Shown here piece by piece: positions 37,136 through 49,800 of a stretch of 64,000 nucleotides of DNA. The DNA lies in contig NC_080695.1 of the NCBI RefSeq assembly GCF_030445035.2, forward strand, positions 372,001 through 436,000. The letters are read 5' to 3'. Below the pieces are notes generated by a model that was given only the letters and a program-made list of their open reading frames with translations, searched no databases and was not told the DNA's origin. The DNA comes from Dasypus novemcinctus. Lineage: Eukaryota > Chordata > Mammalia > Cingulata > Dasypodidae. Every line of letters begins with the position of its first letter. Position 1 is the first letter of the stretch. Both the position numbers and the translations under genes were made by a program.

Positions 37136-37800
37136 CGGGTTGTAGCAGATGACCGTGTGTCTTCCGTGTTGGCGTGTCCACGTGGTGAGTGGCACTTAGG
37201 GATTCTCTAGATAAACCCGCTTGCCTTCCTGCGCTGCCCCAACCGGGTCCGAGGTGCTGCCCCTTCTCCCCGCGAGCGGGCGCGGCCTGCTCCTCTCCGC
37301 GGTGGATGCTCACGTGTGCGTCGTCCCTCCTTGTGAAGATTCAGGCCCAGCGCTGGCACCTGCGTCCCGGTGACCTCTTAGAACAGGACATGGCAAGGTC
37401 CTCTTTCCCTGCTTTGGAAGAGTGTAAAACTGGACCACTCGATTGCTTGGGATTTCGCTAGAACTCACATTTAAAATGACCTGTGCCTGGAGTTTTTTGC
37501 TGTTGGTGTAAGATTTTTCTTTCATGGTCCTGTTTCTCATAATTACTTTCTGAAAGAGTTGCTTCCATGACTCTTCTGTGGGGTCAGGTCTATCGAGGAT
37601 CACTTACAGCCAGTAAAACACACGTGTGCTACTGGCTCTACCAGCTCTGCCGAGTGCGCGTGGCCGGGCACCCACTGCTGCGGTCAAGACCAGAACAACT
37701 GCCTCCCCCTCAGCCGCCTCCACCCCGCTCTCAGCCCCCCCAGCCCCGGGCACCCGTGCTCTTCTGTTCCTCTTGTTTCACCCTTTCCAGGAGGCCATGT
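37136..37800. other. Mixed unclassified sequence, no gene
   Basis: Short open frames only; part (37420-37600) may continue the diverged antisense L1. Nothing further can be supported. Confidence 0.3.
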
Positions 37801-38650
37801 AAGTAGAATCCCGTGGACACAGTCTTCGGAATCTGGTTCTTCACCTGCCACCTGAATCGGATGTCCATTGCTTTCTGTCGCATTGATGCACTACAGTTAG
37901 TTTCCCTGCTTTTCTTTTTCCAGCTGATTTTTTAAACCTGAATTTATCTGTTGAAGGTAAGTTTGTGTTAAGTTTTGGGTGATGATGCATAAAGCCAATA
38001 TAAATATTTGCACCCAGGTTTTTGTGTGGATGTAAGTTTCCATCTCTCACGTGTGTGGACAGTGGATACCCAGGCGGCGCTTGCTGTGTCAGCTTTAAGA
38101 AATGCCACTCCAGGGGCTGCACGTTCATGAATAACGATGCGAACATTTTTCTTGTGCTTATCTGCCACCCTCATGCTTCTTTTGTAAAATGTCTGTTCAC
38201 ATCTCTTACCCAAATTTTTATTGGGTAGTTTTCTCATGATGGAGTTGGAGAGTTCTTTATAGATTAGGAACACACGTATTCTAGGTTCAGAGATCATCTC
38301 CCTATTTTTGGACTGTTAAGTTTTAAATTTTGCTCAATTTACCAAAAAATTATTTCCATGAACCCTGCTAACTTGTGGCTAGCATTTGCCTATAAGATGT
38401 TTTCCCCCCTCCTTTTACTTTCAACTCCTGCTTCTCTCTTGTGAACAGCATATATCTGGATTTGTTTTGTACCCACCTTCAATATTTGCCTTTTAACTAA
38501 TGAGTTTATTGGCTTTGTATTTATCACAATTATTGACATACACTGGTTTCCACCACCTTAATTTACTGCAGTACTTGGTTCAGCCACTCTTATGGTTCTT
38601 TTCCTGCCTTACCGTTCCAGAACTGCTCTCTCTCCAACCTCAGTAAGAGA
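37801..38650 (-). mobile_element. Old antisense L1 pieces
   Basis: Sequence at 37940-38300 resembles an antisense L1 ORF2 C-terminus ('gaataacgatgcgaacatt', 'aatgtctgttcacatct', 'ggagagttctttatagatta'). 38430-38600 resembles the antisense region between ORF1 and ORF2 ('tttatcacaattattgacata'). Diverged and rearranged. Confidence 0.6.
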
Positions 38651-38899
38651 AGAGGCCGTGGGCTCCTCACATCTGCCCTGCACTTCCCTCCTGCTGATAC
38701 CATCTGGACTGTTAACCTGGTGATGGCCGGTAGATTATCTCTTTTCTTGGGGGTTATCTGGCCTCAAAGGTAAGAGCAACCTTTACCCAGATAACCCATC
38801 TCCTTTACTGAACGCCTCTTGCAGCATCTTGGTGTTTATCTCCCGTTTACTCGAGCGCTTTATCTAAACTGCTTCAGAGGGCACGAGGGCTGGTGACCT

Positions 38900-41800
38900 G
38901 GTGTGCCTGGTGACACCACCAGGCTCATCCTTGATCGCTTCCCTGGAGAGAATGTGCTGGGGTCCGAGTCGTTCTCCATGACCACTCTAAATTATTGCTC
39001 CACTGTGTGTTTCTATCTATTGTCGCTGTTGAAAAATCGGTGCAATTCAATCTTGCTTCTTCCAATGATCTGGGGTTTCTCAAAAGGCTGGATGGAGACA
39101 GGCTCCAGCCCTGGCCCCGCACAGCTCACCTCACTGGCCTCACCAATCCCGGCCGTGCGAGCCCGTCTGCACTTCACACGTCGATATCGCGGTCATCGTG
39201 GGTTTTTAGAAATCCCGCGCCCGCGGGTTACTTGCCCTGGTCGCCGAGGGTTGGGGCTTCCCCGGAACGCACGCCTGCCTCGGGGCCCCCGGCCTCGCCC
39301 AGCCCCGGCCCTGCCACCGAGCGTGAACCCGCGTTAGTCTCGCTCACGAGTGGACCCCGGGCGGGGAGGGGCCTTGGGAGGCAGGAGGAGGCAGTGCCCG
39401 TGGCGGGTGCTGGTGCCGTGCGTGTCCCCGGCGGGCGGCGGGAGCGCGTCCTGGGCAGAGCTGGCCGCTGCTGAGGCTGGAGCCGCCCCCCCTGCCGGCA
39501 CCTGCCACCGCTGGCGTCCCCGGGGCGCACCTGTGCGCGGAGGCCGGGACCCGAGGCAGGCGGGTGAGCGGGTCCCAGGCCCCGGGTGCTCTTTTCGCAG
39601 AGGAAGGACACGGGTCACGGTGGTCAGCAGAGAGCCGGGGGAGTGGGCTCCACCATGATAGGAGGGAGGGGGGCGCGTGTCTGGTTTGGGTGCCACGTGG
39701 GGGGTCTCCAGGGGAGTTCTGCGCTGGCTCTTGGCGACGGGGTGACATGTCTAGAATGGGGGACGGGGCTGGCTCCACACAGGACGAGCGCTGCCTGCGT
39801 GGGGGGTGGGCACGTTCGCGGGAGGGGCGTGGCAGCCACCACGGGCCTGAGCTGTGTCCCCGCAGGGTTCCCACCTGAGGCCATCGAGGAGGCTCTGCAG
39901 AAGGAGGGGCGAGCTCGCTGGTGGAGCAGCACCCGGAACCCACCCCCGCCCCCCCTGCTCACGGGAACACGCTGAAGGGTCCCGGGCACCGCGTCGCTCT
40001 CGCCGATTGTCAAGGATAAGGAGGCAGATCCCCCAGCGCTGGCGACGGGCGCCGGCGCTGATCGTGCGGTGGCGTGCGGTGGAGGTGGCCGCGGCTCCTC
40101 TGTGCGCCGGGCAGCACTGAGCGGTCAGCGGTGGTCCCTCCACCCGCGGGCGGGGGCTATGGACCACCGACCGGGGAGGCTCGAGTGACTCACGTTTTAA
40201 GCCTGGAAAGAGGCTGACAGCTCCTCAGCCTGGGACAGGGGTCGGGAGCTGCCCTGTGTGCACCACGACCAGCGACCAGCGCCGCCTCCACAGGAAGAGG
40301 CGGGACCAGCGAGACGGTGTGGTGGGGAGGGGAGCTCGGGTGCCACACGGGGGGGCGCCTGGGAGGCCTGCAGGGCACCACCACATGCCACCCACGCGTT
40401 GTCCACGTGCCACCCACGTTCTGCATTAGGAACACTCTCAAGTGGTGGAAGGACAGGGCACGGGGTCAGGAGGCGCAGGCTCACAGCAAGGCACACGGAG
40501 CACAGGGGCAGGCTCGGCCGGGCAGGGGACGGCCAGGTGCAGCTGGCCTGTGTGGGCCCTGAGATGCTCCATTGCCGGGGCAGGAGAGCAGGACGCCAGG
40601 ACGCCGGCCAGCTGCCGCCAGCCCCCGGCAGCCGGGGACGTGCCGCGGGTGGGACTGGCTGCCGGAGCTCAGAGGCCCTGGGGCGACGCTCCCCCTCCCC
40701 TCCCCACTCTGTCTCTTTCCCCCATTATTCCTTCCTGTCTCTCTTTTTTCTTTCATCCCCTCCTCCAATTCTTACTTTTTTCTTCAAAGGGAAAACCTTT
40801 TTCACACTTGCACAAAACGCGAAGCTGTAGCTGAAGGACCACGGGGCGAGCTGGGGCCGCGTGGGTGCTCCTGCTTCTTTCCGTGGAAAGGATTCTGTGG
40901 GCCTTTCCTCGTTCCTACCCCACCCTGAACTGAAGGCAGGGGTCCGCATCCCTTCTGGGGTGCGCAGCCCTGGAGCGCTCCCTCCCGCCTCCCTCCGCCA
41001 TCTTGCCTGTCAGGGGGTGGCAAGGACGGTGGGAGACAGGGGCCTGGGCCCCCAAGAGAGCTTCTCAGAGGAATCTGGTCTGAGAACCCCATTCCCTGGT
41101 TTGCCTTTGGGGCTCCCCAAGGGTCAAGGAGGGGCGGGCAGTGGAGGATGGGCTGGGGGCTCCCGTGCCAGCGGCCCTGCTGGGTGGGGTGGGCAGGGGG
41201 CCCAGGTGGTGTCGGGGACAGAGGCCCTGGGACCCGGGCACTGCGGCCTGCAGTCTTAGGGGTCCCCACGGGGAGCCTCGTAGGTGGGCGGCGGGTGGGG
41301 GGCCGGGGGCTATGGGCCAGCCTCCCCCCATGGCCCCTCAGTCAGGGGCTGTGCCAGGACCCGGCCTGCGAGGAGCACCCCCGCCCGGTCTCCCCCCATC
41401 TCGGCCGCATCAGCCTCCCCCAGGGAACGGCTCCTTGGCTCGGCGGTGAGGCAACAGGGCTGGGGTTTGGGGGTGCGGCTTGAGCAACTGCCTCCCCTCC
41501 TGGTCTGAAAGCTTCGTCTGGTAACCCTGGACCCTGAGCCGGGCAGAGGCACCATGGCGGGCCCTTGGGGGCAGGACCCCCAGATTCCGGGGCCAGGGAG
41601 ACCCCGTTCCTCACTTGCTCTTGGGAGAGCAGGCGCGGCACTGCCTGGGCACCCCAGCAGCTGGAGATCAGGCTCCATCCTAGGGGACGACAGACGCCTG
41701 TCACGGGCCAGCGCCCTTCAGGCGTGTCTGCACCCGGCCTCTGGGGGCCGGGGTTTCCCAGGCCCCTGAGTCCTGAATCCGACAGCTTGGGCCCCCGTGG

Positions 41801-42125
41801 ATGGCTACCCTCCCCCCGCCCGACATGCCCAGGACGGATGCCCATGCTCGCTGGTCAGTGTCCAGGGCAGGACGGCCGTTGCCCAGGAGCAGGGCACGGT
41901 CACCTCCTCCCTGTCCCCGCCCTGCCCCCCATGGCCTCACCTCCCGCCTCCTGCCACCTCTCCTAGTGCTCTTTAGTGTGGGGCTCCGGGGGTCCTGGCC
42001 TTTTAGTGGCTTCTCCAGAGGTTCCAGCGCTCATGGAAACACTGTCCCTCCTCCTCTGGCTCGCCCTGCCCCTCTGCACACGTGCGGTCACCCCTGCCTC
42101 TCCGTCCTGTCCCACCGTCTTTTCC
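38900..42125. other. GC-rich intergenic DNA, no gene supported
   Basis: GC-rich, with frames up to ~200 codons on both strands, none with recognisable domains. A pyrimidine tract lies at 40700-40800. I see no splice-consistent exon chain or RNA gene. Confidence 0.4.
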
Positions 42126-42870
42126 TTTATCTTCATGTCATGTCTCAATTCCTGCAGCTTGGAACCTGGGAGGGTTGACCTGTCATCTTTGTTCTCTTCT
42201 TTCAAAGTTGCTGTGGCTATTCTATGTCCATTGCAATCCCGTGCACGTTAAATCACCCCGCCAGTATCTCCAAAAAGGCTGGAGGAGATGTTGATCAGGA
42301 TTGCAGTTGAATGTAAAGACCATTTTGGGGAAAACTGACGTCTTCTCCACATGGCGTTCTCGGGCCCGCGAGCAAGGCACATCTCTCCATTTACTTAGGC
42401 CGCTAACTATTCCCCAGTTATTTTCTTGTTCTCATCTGCACATCTTTTACCAGATTGATCACCAAGATCTCGTACTTTCCATGCTGCTGCAAGTGCTGTA
42501 ACCTGTTATGTCAGGTCCACTCCTGATCGTTGCTGGTATGTAGAAGTCCAGACACCTCGAGCCACGCAGCACTGCTAAGTCACTTATTAGTTCTGGTAGC
42601 TCTTTGTTAGGCTTCATCAGGTTTCCTACGTAGATGACGCACCAGATGCCTTCATCTCTTTTTAAAATCTCACTGCACCGGTTAGAAAATTCAGTGCCAT
42701 GTTGAGCAGAAGCAATGAGAGTGAATGTCATGCCTTGCTCTGGATTTTAGAGGAGAGCCACCGGTCTTTCACAGTTAGTTACCACGTTAGCCGGTGTCCT
42801 TTACCAGTCGAGGGAGCGGCCTTCTCTTCCTGGTTTGCTGGGGTTTTTAAAGTCACTACGTTACGGGATT
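42126..42870 (-). mobile_element. Old antisense L1 fragment
   Basis: Phrases typical of antisense L1 RT/C-terminal sequence: 'catttacttaggccgctaactattcc', 'gccatgttgagcagaagcaatgagagtga' (compare 22245-22275), and 'ggtctttcacagttagttaccacgttag' near the end. Diverged, no coding capacity. Confidence 0.7.
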
Positions 42871-44311
42871 ATGCTAAGTCCTTCGCCAAGCGCCTGTGTG
42901 TGCTGGGACGCGCGTCTGGCACGCAGCGGGCAGTTGAAACCCGCCTTGGCTGCCACTTCCTGCGTGCACAGAGCACCGGCGCCGGCTGGAGGCGGGCAGG
43001 CTGCCAGGCCTTTCTTTAGGACCCATGGCCCTGTGCGGGCTCATACCTCGGTGCCTGTGGGTGGCCTCCCGGGTCCTGGGAAAGGGTCAGAGCTTCCCAG
43101 AGCCCCTGTGGACACCTCGTGCCAGGGCTGGTTTCCTTTTACACTTTCCGCTTAGCCTATCATCAACCTGTGCGCAAGTCGAGTTGCCCGCGCACTGAGC
43201 GTCTGCGCCTCTTGGGGCCGTCCTCCCGGGCTTCGTGACCCCTGCAGGTGAGCTCGTTAGAGGCGGGTGGGCACACGGCAGTCACAAGGTGAGGCCCCCG
43301 TCATCGAGTCCTGAAGGCCCCACTCTGAAGCTGGTGACAGGAGAGGGGTCCTGCTGTCCCCACCGCGGGCGTGGTCAGGCCTCAGCGCGGCGCAGCTCAC
43401 GGCTCCGCCAGCCTCCGCCTGCGCACAGCGCCACGTTCAGGGGTGGGTCGTGGCAGCAGCCCCCTCCCGGGACCATAAACCATGCTGCTTCCTGGGTGCT
43501 GAAATCAGTACCAGGGGCGCTGGGCTGGGTCTGAGGCGCGCAGGAGGCCGTGCTTTGTCCCTGGAACACCGCGGCGCTGCGGGCTGCCCCCGGCGGGCCT
43601 CGGGCTCGGCTTCCCGTCACGGGGCGATGCCCGGGAGGCGTCTCCCCCTGTCTCCCAGTTTCCAGCTCTGGCCGCCCCCAAGGCTCCCTCCGTGGCTCCC
43701 GCTCTGGGCCTTTCAGAAGCTGGATGAAGCCGCCCCCTGACTCCACTGCCCACCCCTCCCTGAGCCCCCACCCAAGGCCCTGGTGACGGGGGTTCTCCCC
43801 ACAAGAATGGGTTCAGATCAGCTCGTGTTTTTCTGGGGTTCAGAGCTCCGAGCCACTGCACCCTGCCCCAGCCTGTCCATCATAGCTGTCCACGGGGTGC
43901 CCTGGCCTCACGGGGCCCTGCCCCAGCGACACGTGGTCAGAGATGCCCTGGGGTACGGGTGACTCTGGCCCAGGCACAGGACGGGGCTCAGAAGACCCTT
44001 GTCATTGTCTGGGAGACCCCCCTGAACCGACTCCCCCCCATTTTGGGGGTCTAGGGAGGGGGCGGAGCCTCTCCCCTTCTTTGGAGTGTGGGTGTGGTCA
44101 CATGACAAGGGACCCGCCCCTGGGAATCCGTGCTCAGGGCCTGGGCCACTGCAGCTCCGCTGGCTGGGGCGGACACCGCGATGTACGACTGCCCCGCCAC
44201 GGGGGTGGGCCCCGCTTCCCTGCTCCCGAGGTGACCGGTGCCCTGAGGAGCAGGTGAGCCGGGACATGCAGGTCAGGGTGGGGGCTCCTGCGGTCACCCC
44301 TCGGGCTGAAG
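42871..44311. other. GC-rich intergenic DNA, no gene supported
   Basis: No domain, exon chain or RNA gene recognised in either strand. Confidence 0.4.
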
Positions 44312-44548
44312 TGTGGTTTGCTGGCCTGGCGGGGGAGCAGCCGCGGCAGGCCAAGCTGCTGCCCCCATAATAGGGTGGCTGGTCGGACTCACCGCCACCC
44401 CTGAAGGGAGCTCGGCATGGGCGCAGAGTGCCCTCGGGTCTCCCCTTCTCGGCAGCCATGCTTCCGCGGCAGCCCCTCCTCCCGGATGGCGCCACACGAT
44501 GCCTGTGGGGCGGCACCCTTCTTCTTCTTTCTCCCTGCGCAGGCGCAG

Positions 44549-44690
44549 GGCGGAAAATTCCAGTCTGCCCTTTTCCCCTCCCCCGACAGCAGCAACAGCC
44601 AGGCGTGGGCGGAAAAATCCAGTCTGCCCTTTTCCCCTCCCCCGACAGCAGCAACAGCCAGGCGTGGGCGGGAAACTCAAGTCTGCCCTC
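44549..44690. repeat. 59-bp enhancer-like direct repeats
   Basis: About 2.4 copies. Copies 1 and 2 begin GGCGGAAAATTCC and GGCGGAAAAATCC and share CAGTCTGCCCTTTTCCCCTC and GACAGCAGCAACAGCCAGGC. GGAAAATTCC in copy 1 fits the kappaB consensus form (GGRRNNYYCC). Tandem enhancer repeats in this position are typical of retroviral U3 regions. Confidence 0.85.
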
Positions 44691-44860
44691 CACCCCAGCA
44701 ACAGCAGCCACCAATCCCTAAACCCTGCCCCTTCCCCCAGCAACAGCGACAGCCAATCCCTAACCACCACCCCTCCCCCGTCCAGTACGGCCCACTGACC
44801 TTTCGCCGGCAACCAATCAGAACAGGGCGTGGCTTCGACCAATCAGCCTTCCCCAGCCCC

Positions 44861-44867
44861 TATAAAA
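44861..44867 (+). promoter_or_regulatory. TATA box TATAAAA with upstream CCAAT boxes
   Basis: A canonical TATA box 18 bp after the last CCAAT box (44839-44843), predicting initiation near 44890. It is the cleanest core promoter in the window by sequence. Confidence 0.75.
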
Positions 44868-45074
44868 CTGTTGCCTCTCCCTCACTAAAGTGGACTTGCG
44901 TGTTTACCTTGTCTCCGCGGTAGTTCTTCTGCCGTGCGCCCTCCAGTCCTGAGAGCCCCCTACAAGGGCCTGGCCTCCCTTGTCCCCAGTTCGTCGCCTG
45001 CTTCTCCAGGCGACCCCTTCATCGCCGGCTTCGCCGGGCGACCCCGTCAGCCGAACCACGCAACCCCTTGTGAG

Positions 45075-45189
45075 ACCGATCCCTCGTCTGCTGCCGGACC
45101 GACCCCTCGTCCCAAGCGGGACCGACCCCTCGTCCCAAGCGGGACCGACCCCTTGTCCAGAGCTGGACTGACCCCTCGTCCGCAGCCAG
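45075..45189. repeat. 23-bp tandem repeat, five units
   Basis: Units at 45075, 45098, 45121, 45144 and 45167. Units 2 and 3 are identical (ACCGACCCCTCGTCCCAAGC then GGG). Located between the LTR-like promoter and mastin pseudogene 2. Confidence 0.95.
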
Positions 45190-45572
45190 ACCCCACCTCT
45201 ACCGACCGAGCAAACCGTCGCAGGCTCCTGCCTCCACCCAAGTGGCACCCTGTGTCTCCCCACATTTCCCTCGAGCCTTGGCGCAGCATGCCCGTCCCCT
45301 CCACTAAGAGCGCGTCCTGCAGGAGGCCTCGCCGCGGGAGCCGGGCCTGCCCAGTGCGCTGGGGCAGCGCAGGCGTGTTTGGACCTTGTCAGAAAGGCCA
45401 TCGGCCCCACAGGTCTCCCCCTCCCCAGAGCAGGGTGCCCGGCTGTGCCCACGTCCTGTGCTGGGGAGATAAGGGGGCTGAGCCTGGAGGTGGGGGAGAG
45501 CGCGCCCTCCCGGGGAAGCTGCCCCCGTCCCGTCCCCCCAGAAGCCGAGTGTTCCCCACCCGCCTCTCCCCA

Positions 45573-46824
45573 ATGCTGCGGCTGCTGCTCCTGGCCCCGC
45601 CCAGCCTGGGGACCCTGTGCCCGTGACCCCAGGTGAGTCCTGACCCCCACCACCGCCCTGGCTGCCTGGGCCCCTGGGAGCAGCCGCAGGGAGGCGGGGA
45701 AGAGCTTGGCTTGCTCCGAGCTTGGGGAGACCGTGGCCTGGGCCCCTGACACCCCCTCAACCTGCTCCCCCAGATCCCAGCCCGGGGCATCAGCTGGGGG
45801 GCATCGTGGGGGGACGTGACGTCTCGGGCAGGAAGTCCCCCTGGCAGGTCAGCCTGAGGTTCTATGATCAAAGTTCTCGGCAGTGGGAGCACGTGTGTGG
45901 GGGCTCCCTCGTGCACCCCCAGTGGCTGCTAACCGCCGCCCACTGCATGGAGCCGTGAGTGGCTTCCAGCGGGGTGCCCCGGGCCATGTGGCATAGGGGG
46001 TGGGGGAGCAGAGGGGCTGGGGCTGAGAGGTGCATGTCCTTGAACCAGAGCTGAGCTAGCTCGGGGCCCCATCCCCAGGACTGGAGAAGATGGGGAGGGC
46101 CATCGGGGGTGACATGCGGTGCCCCGGGGTCCCAGGCTGTGACTCCTGCCAGGTACCCCCAGCCCACCTCTGCCTTCCATGCCCCCCAGCTCTGCCCTTT
46201 CCCTCCCATGCTCTGCCAGACCCCCTCTGTGCCCCCCAGCCCCCCTATTCTCTGCACCCAGCCCCCCTATTCTGTGCCCCCCAGTCCCCTTTCAGTGCCC
46301 CCCCAGTTCCCCCTCCAGTGCCCCTGGTCCCCCTGCAGTGCCGTCCAGTATCCCTCTTCCATGCCCCCCCAGCCCGTGGAGTTGGCCCCAGCCTGTGATG
46401 GTGGGTGCAGGCTGGGTGGGTGCAGGGGAAATGTCGGGTGAGTCCTTCCCCCCCCACAGCGTGACTCCGGGGCCCCTGGTCTGCCGCTGGAGCTGCCCCT
46501 GGCTGCAGGTGGGCGCCGTGAGCTGGAAACATTTCTGCGCCCACCAGGGCCTCCCTGGGGTGCACACCCGCGTGACGAGCTGCGGGTCCTGGGTCCCCAG
46601 TACGTCCCTCATGGGCCGGCCAGCGGGGGGGAAGCCCCTCGCCTTCCTCGCGGACACCCCGCTTCCTCCCCCATCCGGCTGGCCCTGCCTCCACACCCCT
46701 GCCCTGGACTCCCAGCACCCGCGCTCTCCTGAGCTGGAAGGTGAGCAGGGAGGGTGCGCAGGGGGAGCTGGGGGCGGCGACCAGGACCCCAGGGACCCCC
46801 ACGTGCTACCTGAGGCTCATTAAA
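45573..46824 (+). pseudogene. Mastin pseudogene 2 (exons 3-4 missing)
   Basis: Exon 1 (45573-45632) starts MLRLLLLAPPSLG and then reads TGA at codon 18 through a frameshift; the usual acceptor CAG before ATG is CAA. Exon 2 (45774-45954, 181 nt, same length as in the intact gene) is fully open: [36 protein letters not shown]. Exons 3 and 4, including the catalytic Asp, are absent, and C-rich simple sequence (46190-46380) fills the gap. Exon 5 (from 46460) has a 2-nt loss that destroys GDSGG, although PLVCRW, WLQVGAVSW and LPGVHTRV remain. ATTAAA is at 46819-46824. Its pocket region looks ancestral (SWKH...). Confidence 0.88.
46190..46380. repeat. C-rich simple repeat inside pseudogene 2
   Basis: Runs of CCCCCAG/CCCCCTATTCTGTGC occupy the place where exons 3-4 should be, suggesting a deletion repaired or expanded through low-complexity DNA. 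Confidence 0.7.
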
Positions 46825-46829
46825 CTCTG

Positions 46830-49800
46830 GCTCACAGAGGCGGCGTGTGTGGACTGGGGGAGCATCTGGGGGGCCTGTACCGCTTCGGGGAGCCTTCCAG
46901 GGGTGCCCAGGTGGGCAGGGAGGCTTCCAGGCTCCTGCCCCACCGATGCCGCCATGCTCAGGGGGTCGGGCCTCGGTGCCACAGCCACCAGAAGACACCT
47001 GCCGTCCCTCTCCCTCCCCTCTTACCTCCTCACCCCCTTTTCTCTTTGTCCTTCCCTTTTTTCTCTCCTTCCTCCTTGTCTTTCCCAGAGCAGGTGTGGA
47101 GCTAACAGGGACAGTCCCCCGGCGGACCCTGTGGTGTGGAGGGTGGGAGCTGGTGGCCCCTGCGTCCCCCACCAGTCCTCCCGCCCCTCCCCTCCTTGGC
47201 CACGTCCCCAGCCACGTCTCGAGATGTCCTCCTGTCCTGGCACCAAATTCTCAGCTTTGGATTTAAAAGTCCCATCTGGTCCACATTGACTCCTCCGTGG
47301 CTCATCCCATGTGTCGGGTGCGCCGTGGCCCCCAAGGTCCACCGTGTGAGGCTGCATTGGCCAGCAGGGCCCCCAGCGTGGACTTGGGTCTCTGCTCCCA
47401 GCCCTGCCTGGCCCTCTCGAGGCACCCTGAGCCCAGAGCCTGTGTCTCTAGGGGTGACGCTGGTGGAGGGGGCTGGGCTGGGGGTGAGCCAAGGGCAGGG
47501 GGCACAGACCCGTGGCTAGTTTCTCCTCCTTTTTCCATCTTTCCTAGTTTATATTTCATCTCATGGGGAACATAAAACACCATTTCCCACTAGACCACTG
47601 TGGAGCTACATTCAGCGGGCTCAGTCGCGTCACAGTGTCGTGCCCTCGTCCCCACCGCCCGCCCACACAGAAGCCCCCACCCCCTGAGCAGTATCTCCCC
47701 CTTCCTCCCCACCCCGTCACCTCGAATCTCCTTCCCGCCCCCTGCGAGCGTCTACCCGAGGCCGCTGGAGCCTGGATGCGCACAGGCCCTCCCTGCCGTC
47801 TCCCCAGCACCCTATCGTCAGGGTGCATTGGGTGGAGGCCTGGCCAGCACCTCCGCCCTTAGTTCACATCCCGGGTGGGGACGGGCACATCTTGTTTGTC
47901 CCTCGTCCACGGATGGACGCGTGGGTGCTTCCTGCCTGCGGGCGATTGCGAGGATGCTGCTGTGAGCTGGCGTGCGCAGGCTGGTGTGTGAGGGCGGGCG
48001 TGCCAGGGCTGCGTGGCTGGGGCCTGAGTCTGCTCCCGCTCTTTGGGGTCTATGCCGAGGAGGGGGCTTGTTGGGCAGGGGAGGCCTGTTAACTTGGAGG
48101 AACCCGCGCGGGGTCTCCCACTCCCACCTGCTCTGCCCCTACCTAACACCCACGGACACGCAGGATTCGCACGAGGGGCCGCGGGTGGGAAGGACGGGCC
48201 ACGCGCTCACCCCCGAGGGGGCTCCTCAGCTGGTGCTCCCAGGGCAGTGCTCACCAAGTCCCGGCCACAGGGCTTTCCGTCAGCACACGGAGCCCAGAGA
48301 TGGCCTGGGGTGCTGCGTAGCTCGTGGGGGTCTCCGCACGGCCGTCCTGGGCCTCTGGGGCTGGGGAGAGGGGCCCGGGCTCCCCTCCTCACCCCCACAC
48401 TGCGCTGCTCATCAAAGGAAAGTCAGGCTTGGGTACGAAATGCCCTCGGGGACCTGGCAGCCCCTCACCCCTGTCCGCCTCCTGAGGACCCGGGAGGCAG
48501 AGCTCAGCTTTTGGGGACACCCAGGGCTTCACCCCCAGTCCCTGCCAGAAGCCCCTTTCGGAGCCCACGTGGCATTTCAGGTTGTAAAGGCTCAGGTCCA
48601 CCCGGGTCCCAGGGGCGGGGTCAGCCGCCTCCCCTCTCCCCGGGGCTCTCCCTGCACCCAGCTGGCCCCCAGGGTGCCCACTCGGGGGCTTAACCTGGGA
48701 GGTCTCTAGGGACACGCGGGAGAGAGTCCCCAGCCCACCTCTCCCGAGGCTCTCACAGCTGCAAATAGGCAAGAAGAGCCGCACGCCCCGCCCACCACCC
48801 ACGACCACGCCCCCAGACCCCTCTCCCACAGCCTGTACCGCTTCTCCCCGCCCCCACCGCCCACGAGCCCGGCCCCGCCCCGTCGCCCCCCACGTTGGTC
48901 CCCTCCCCCTCCTCCGCCTCAGGCCCCGCCCCCCAGGCCCGCAGGGGTCTGCGCTGGGCCACGCTGCCCGCTTGTCCCTGTGTGCGTGTCCAGCCTCTGA
49001 GCCCTCCCTGAGTTTGGGGCGCCCTCCTCGGGGGTGTCCCTCGGGCTTCGAGTAGTCACAGGACCGGGGCTCAGCCAATGGGAAGGACCCTCCCCCGGGG
49101 CCGGGACCCCAGTGCTGGAAGGCGGCGGGGGGGCCCTGGTGGCCGCGGGGGCGGGCCTAGGTCCTGGGGCAGCAGGAGGGGCCGCGGGGCGGCAGGGACC
49201 TTGTGACCTTGTGGTGGGGGCGCCCCCCTTCCTGGGGCGTCGTCTCCGTTTCCGTGCCCAGCAGGGACGGCCCCGGGACCCTTCCCCGCTGCCCCAGCGT
49301 CGGAGGAACCGCCCCACCCTCGCCCCCACCCCGAGACCGCGAACCCTCCCCGCGCCCCAGGAGAGGCGTGGGGGGCTCAGACCAGACGCCCCCGCGCTGC
49401 TAGGGGAACCCCCGGCACGCCCGCGCCCCGTGCCCGCGCCCCGTGCCCGCCCCTGGCCCCGCGGCGCTGTGTCCCCTCACCTGCCCCTGGCCCCCCTGCC
49501 CTCGGGCTGGCTGCGCGGCGGGCGCTGGGCGCGGGGAGGGCAGGCGGCCACGGGCCCGGGGCTGGCGCACAGCAGCGGGACTGAGCTCTGGTCCGCAGGG
49601 GCCCTGGGCCTGGGCGGGGACCGGGTGGGCTCCTTTCTCCTGTCACTGGGACCCCCCCGTCCGCGGGCCCAGCAGCCCCGCTGTCTGGGGCGTTTAGACC
49701 CGCCAGTGCCCCCCTCTGTTTCCTCCCGCTTGGGAGCAACACCAAAGGGGGTCCCGGGTCAGTTCTGGCCCCTGCGTCCCCAGGCACCTGTCTGCTCTGA

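Larger units (their letters stand above)
44312..44964 (+). mobile_element. Retroviral-LTR-like promoter element (ERV1-type candidate)
   Basis: Possible LTR beginning TGTGGTTTG and ending CCTACA. U3-like features in order: 59-bp direct repeats (44549, 44608, ~44667); CCAAT boxes at 44711, 44753, 44813 and 44839; GGGCGTGGC GC box at 44825; and TATAAAA at 44861-44867. A CACTAAAGTGGACTTGCGTG stretch follows, where LTRs of this type usually carry AATAAAG in R. No internal provirus and no clear target duplication are visible, so boundaries are provisional. It lies about 0.6 kb upstream of mastin pseudogene 2. Confidence 0.6.
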
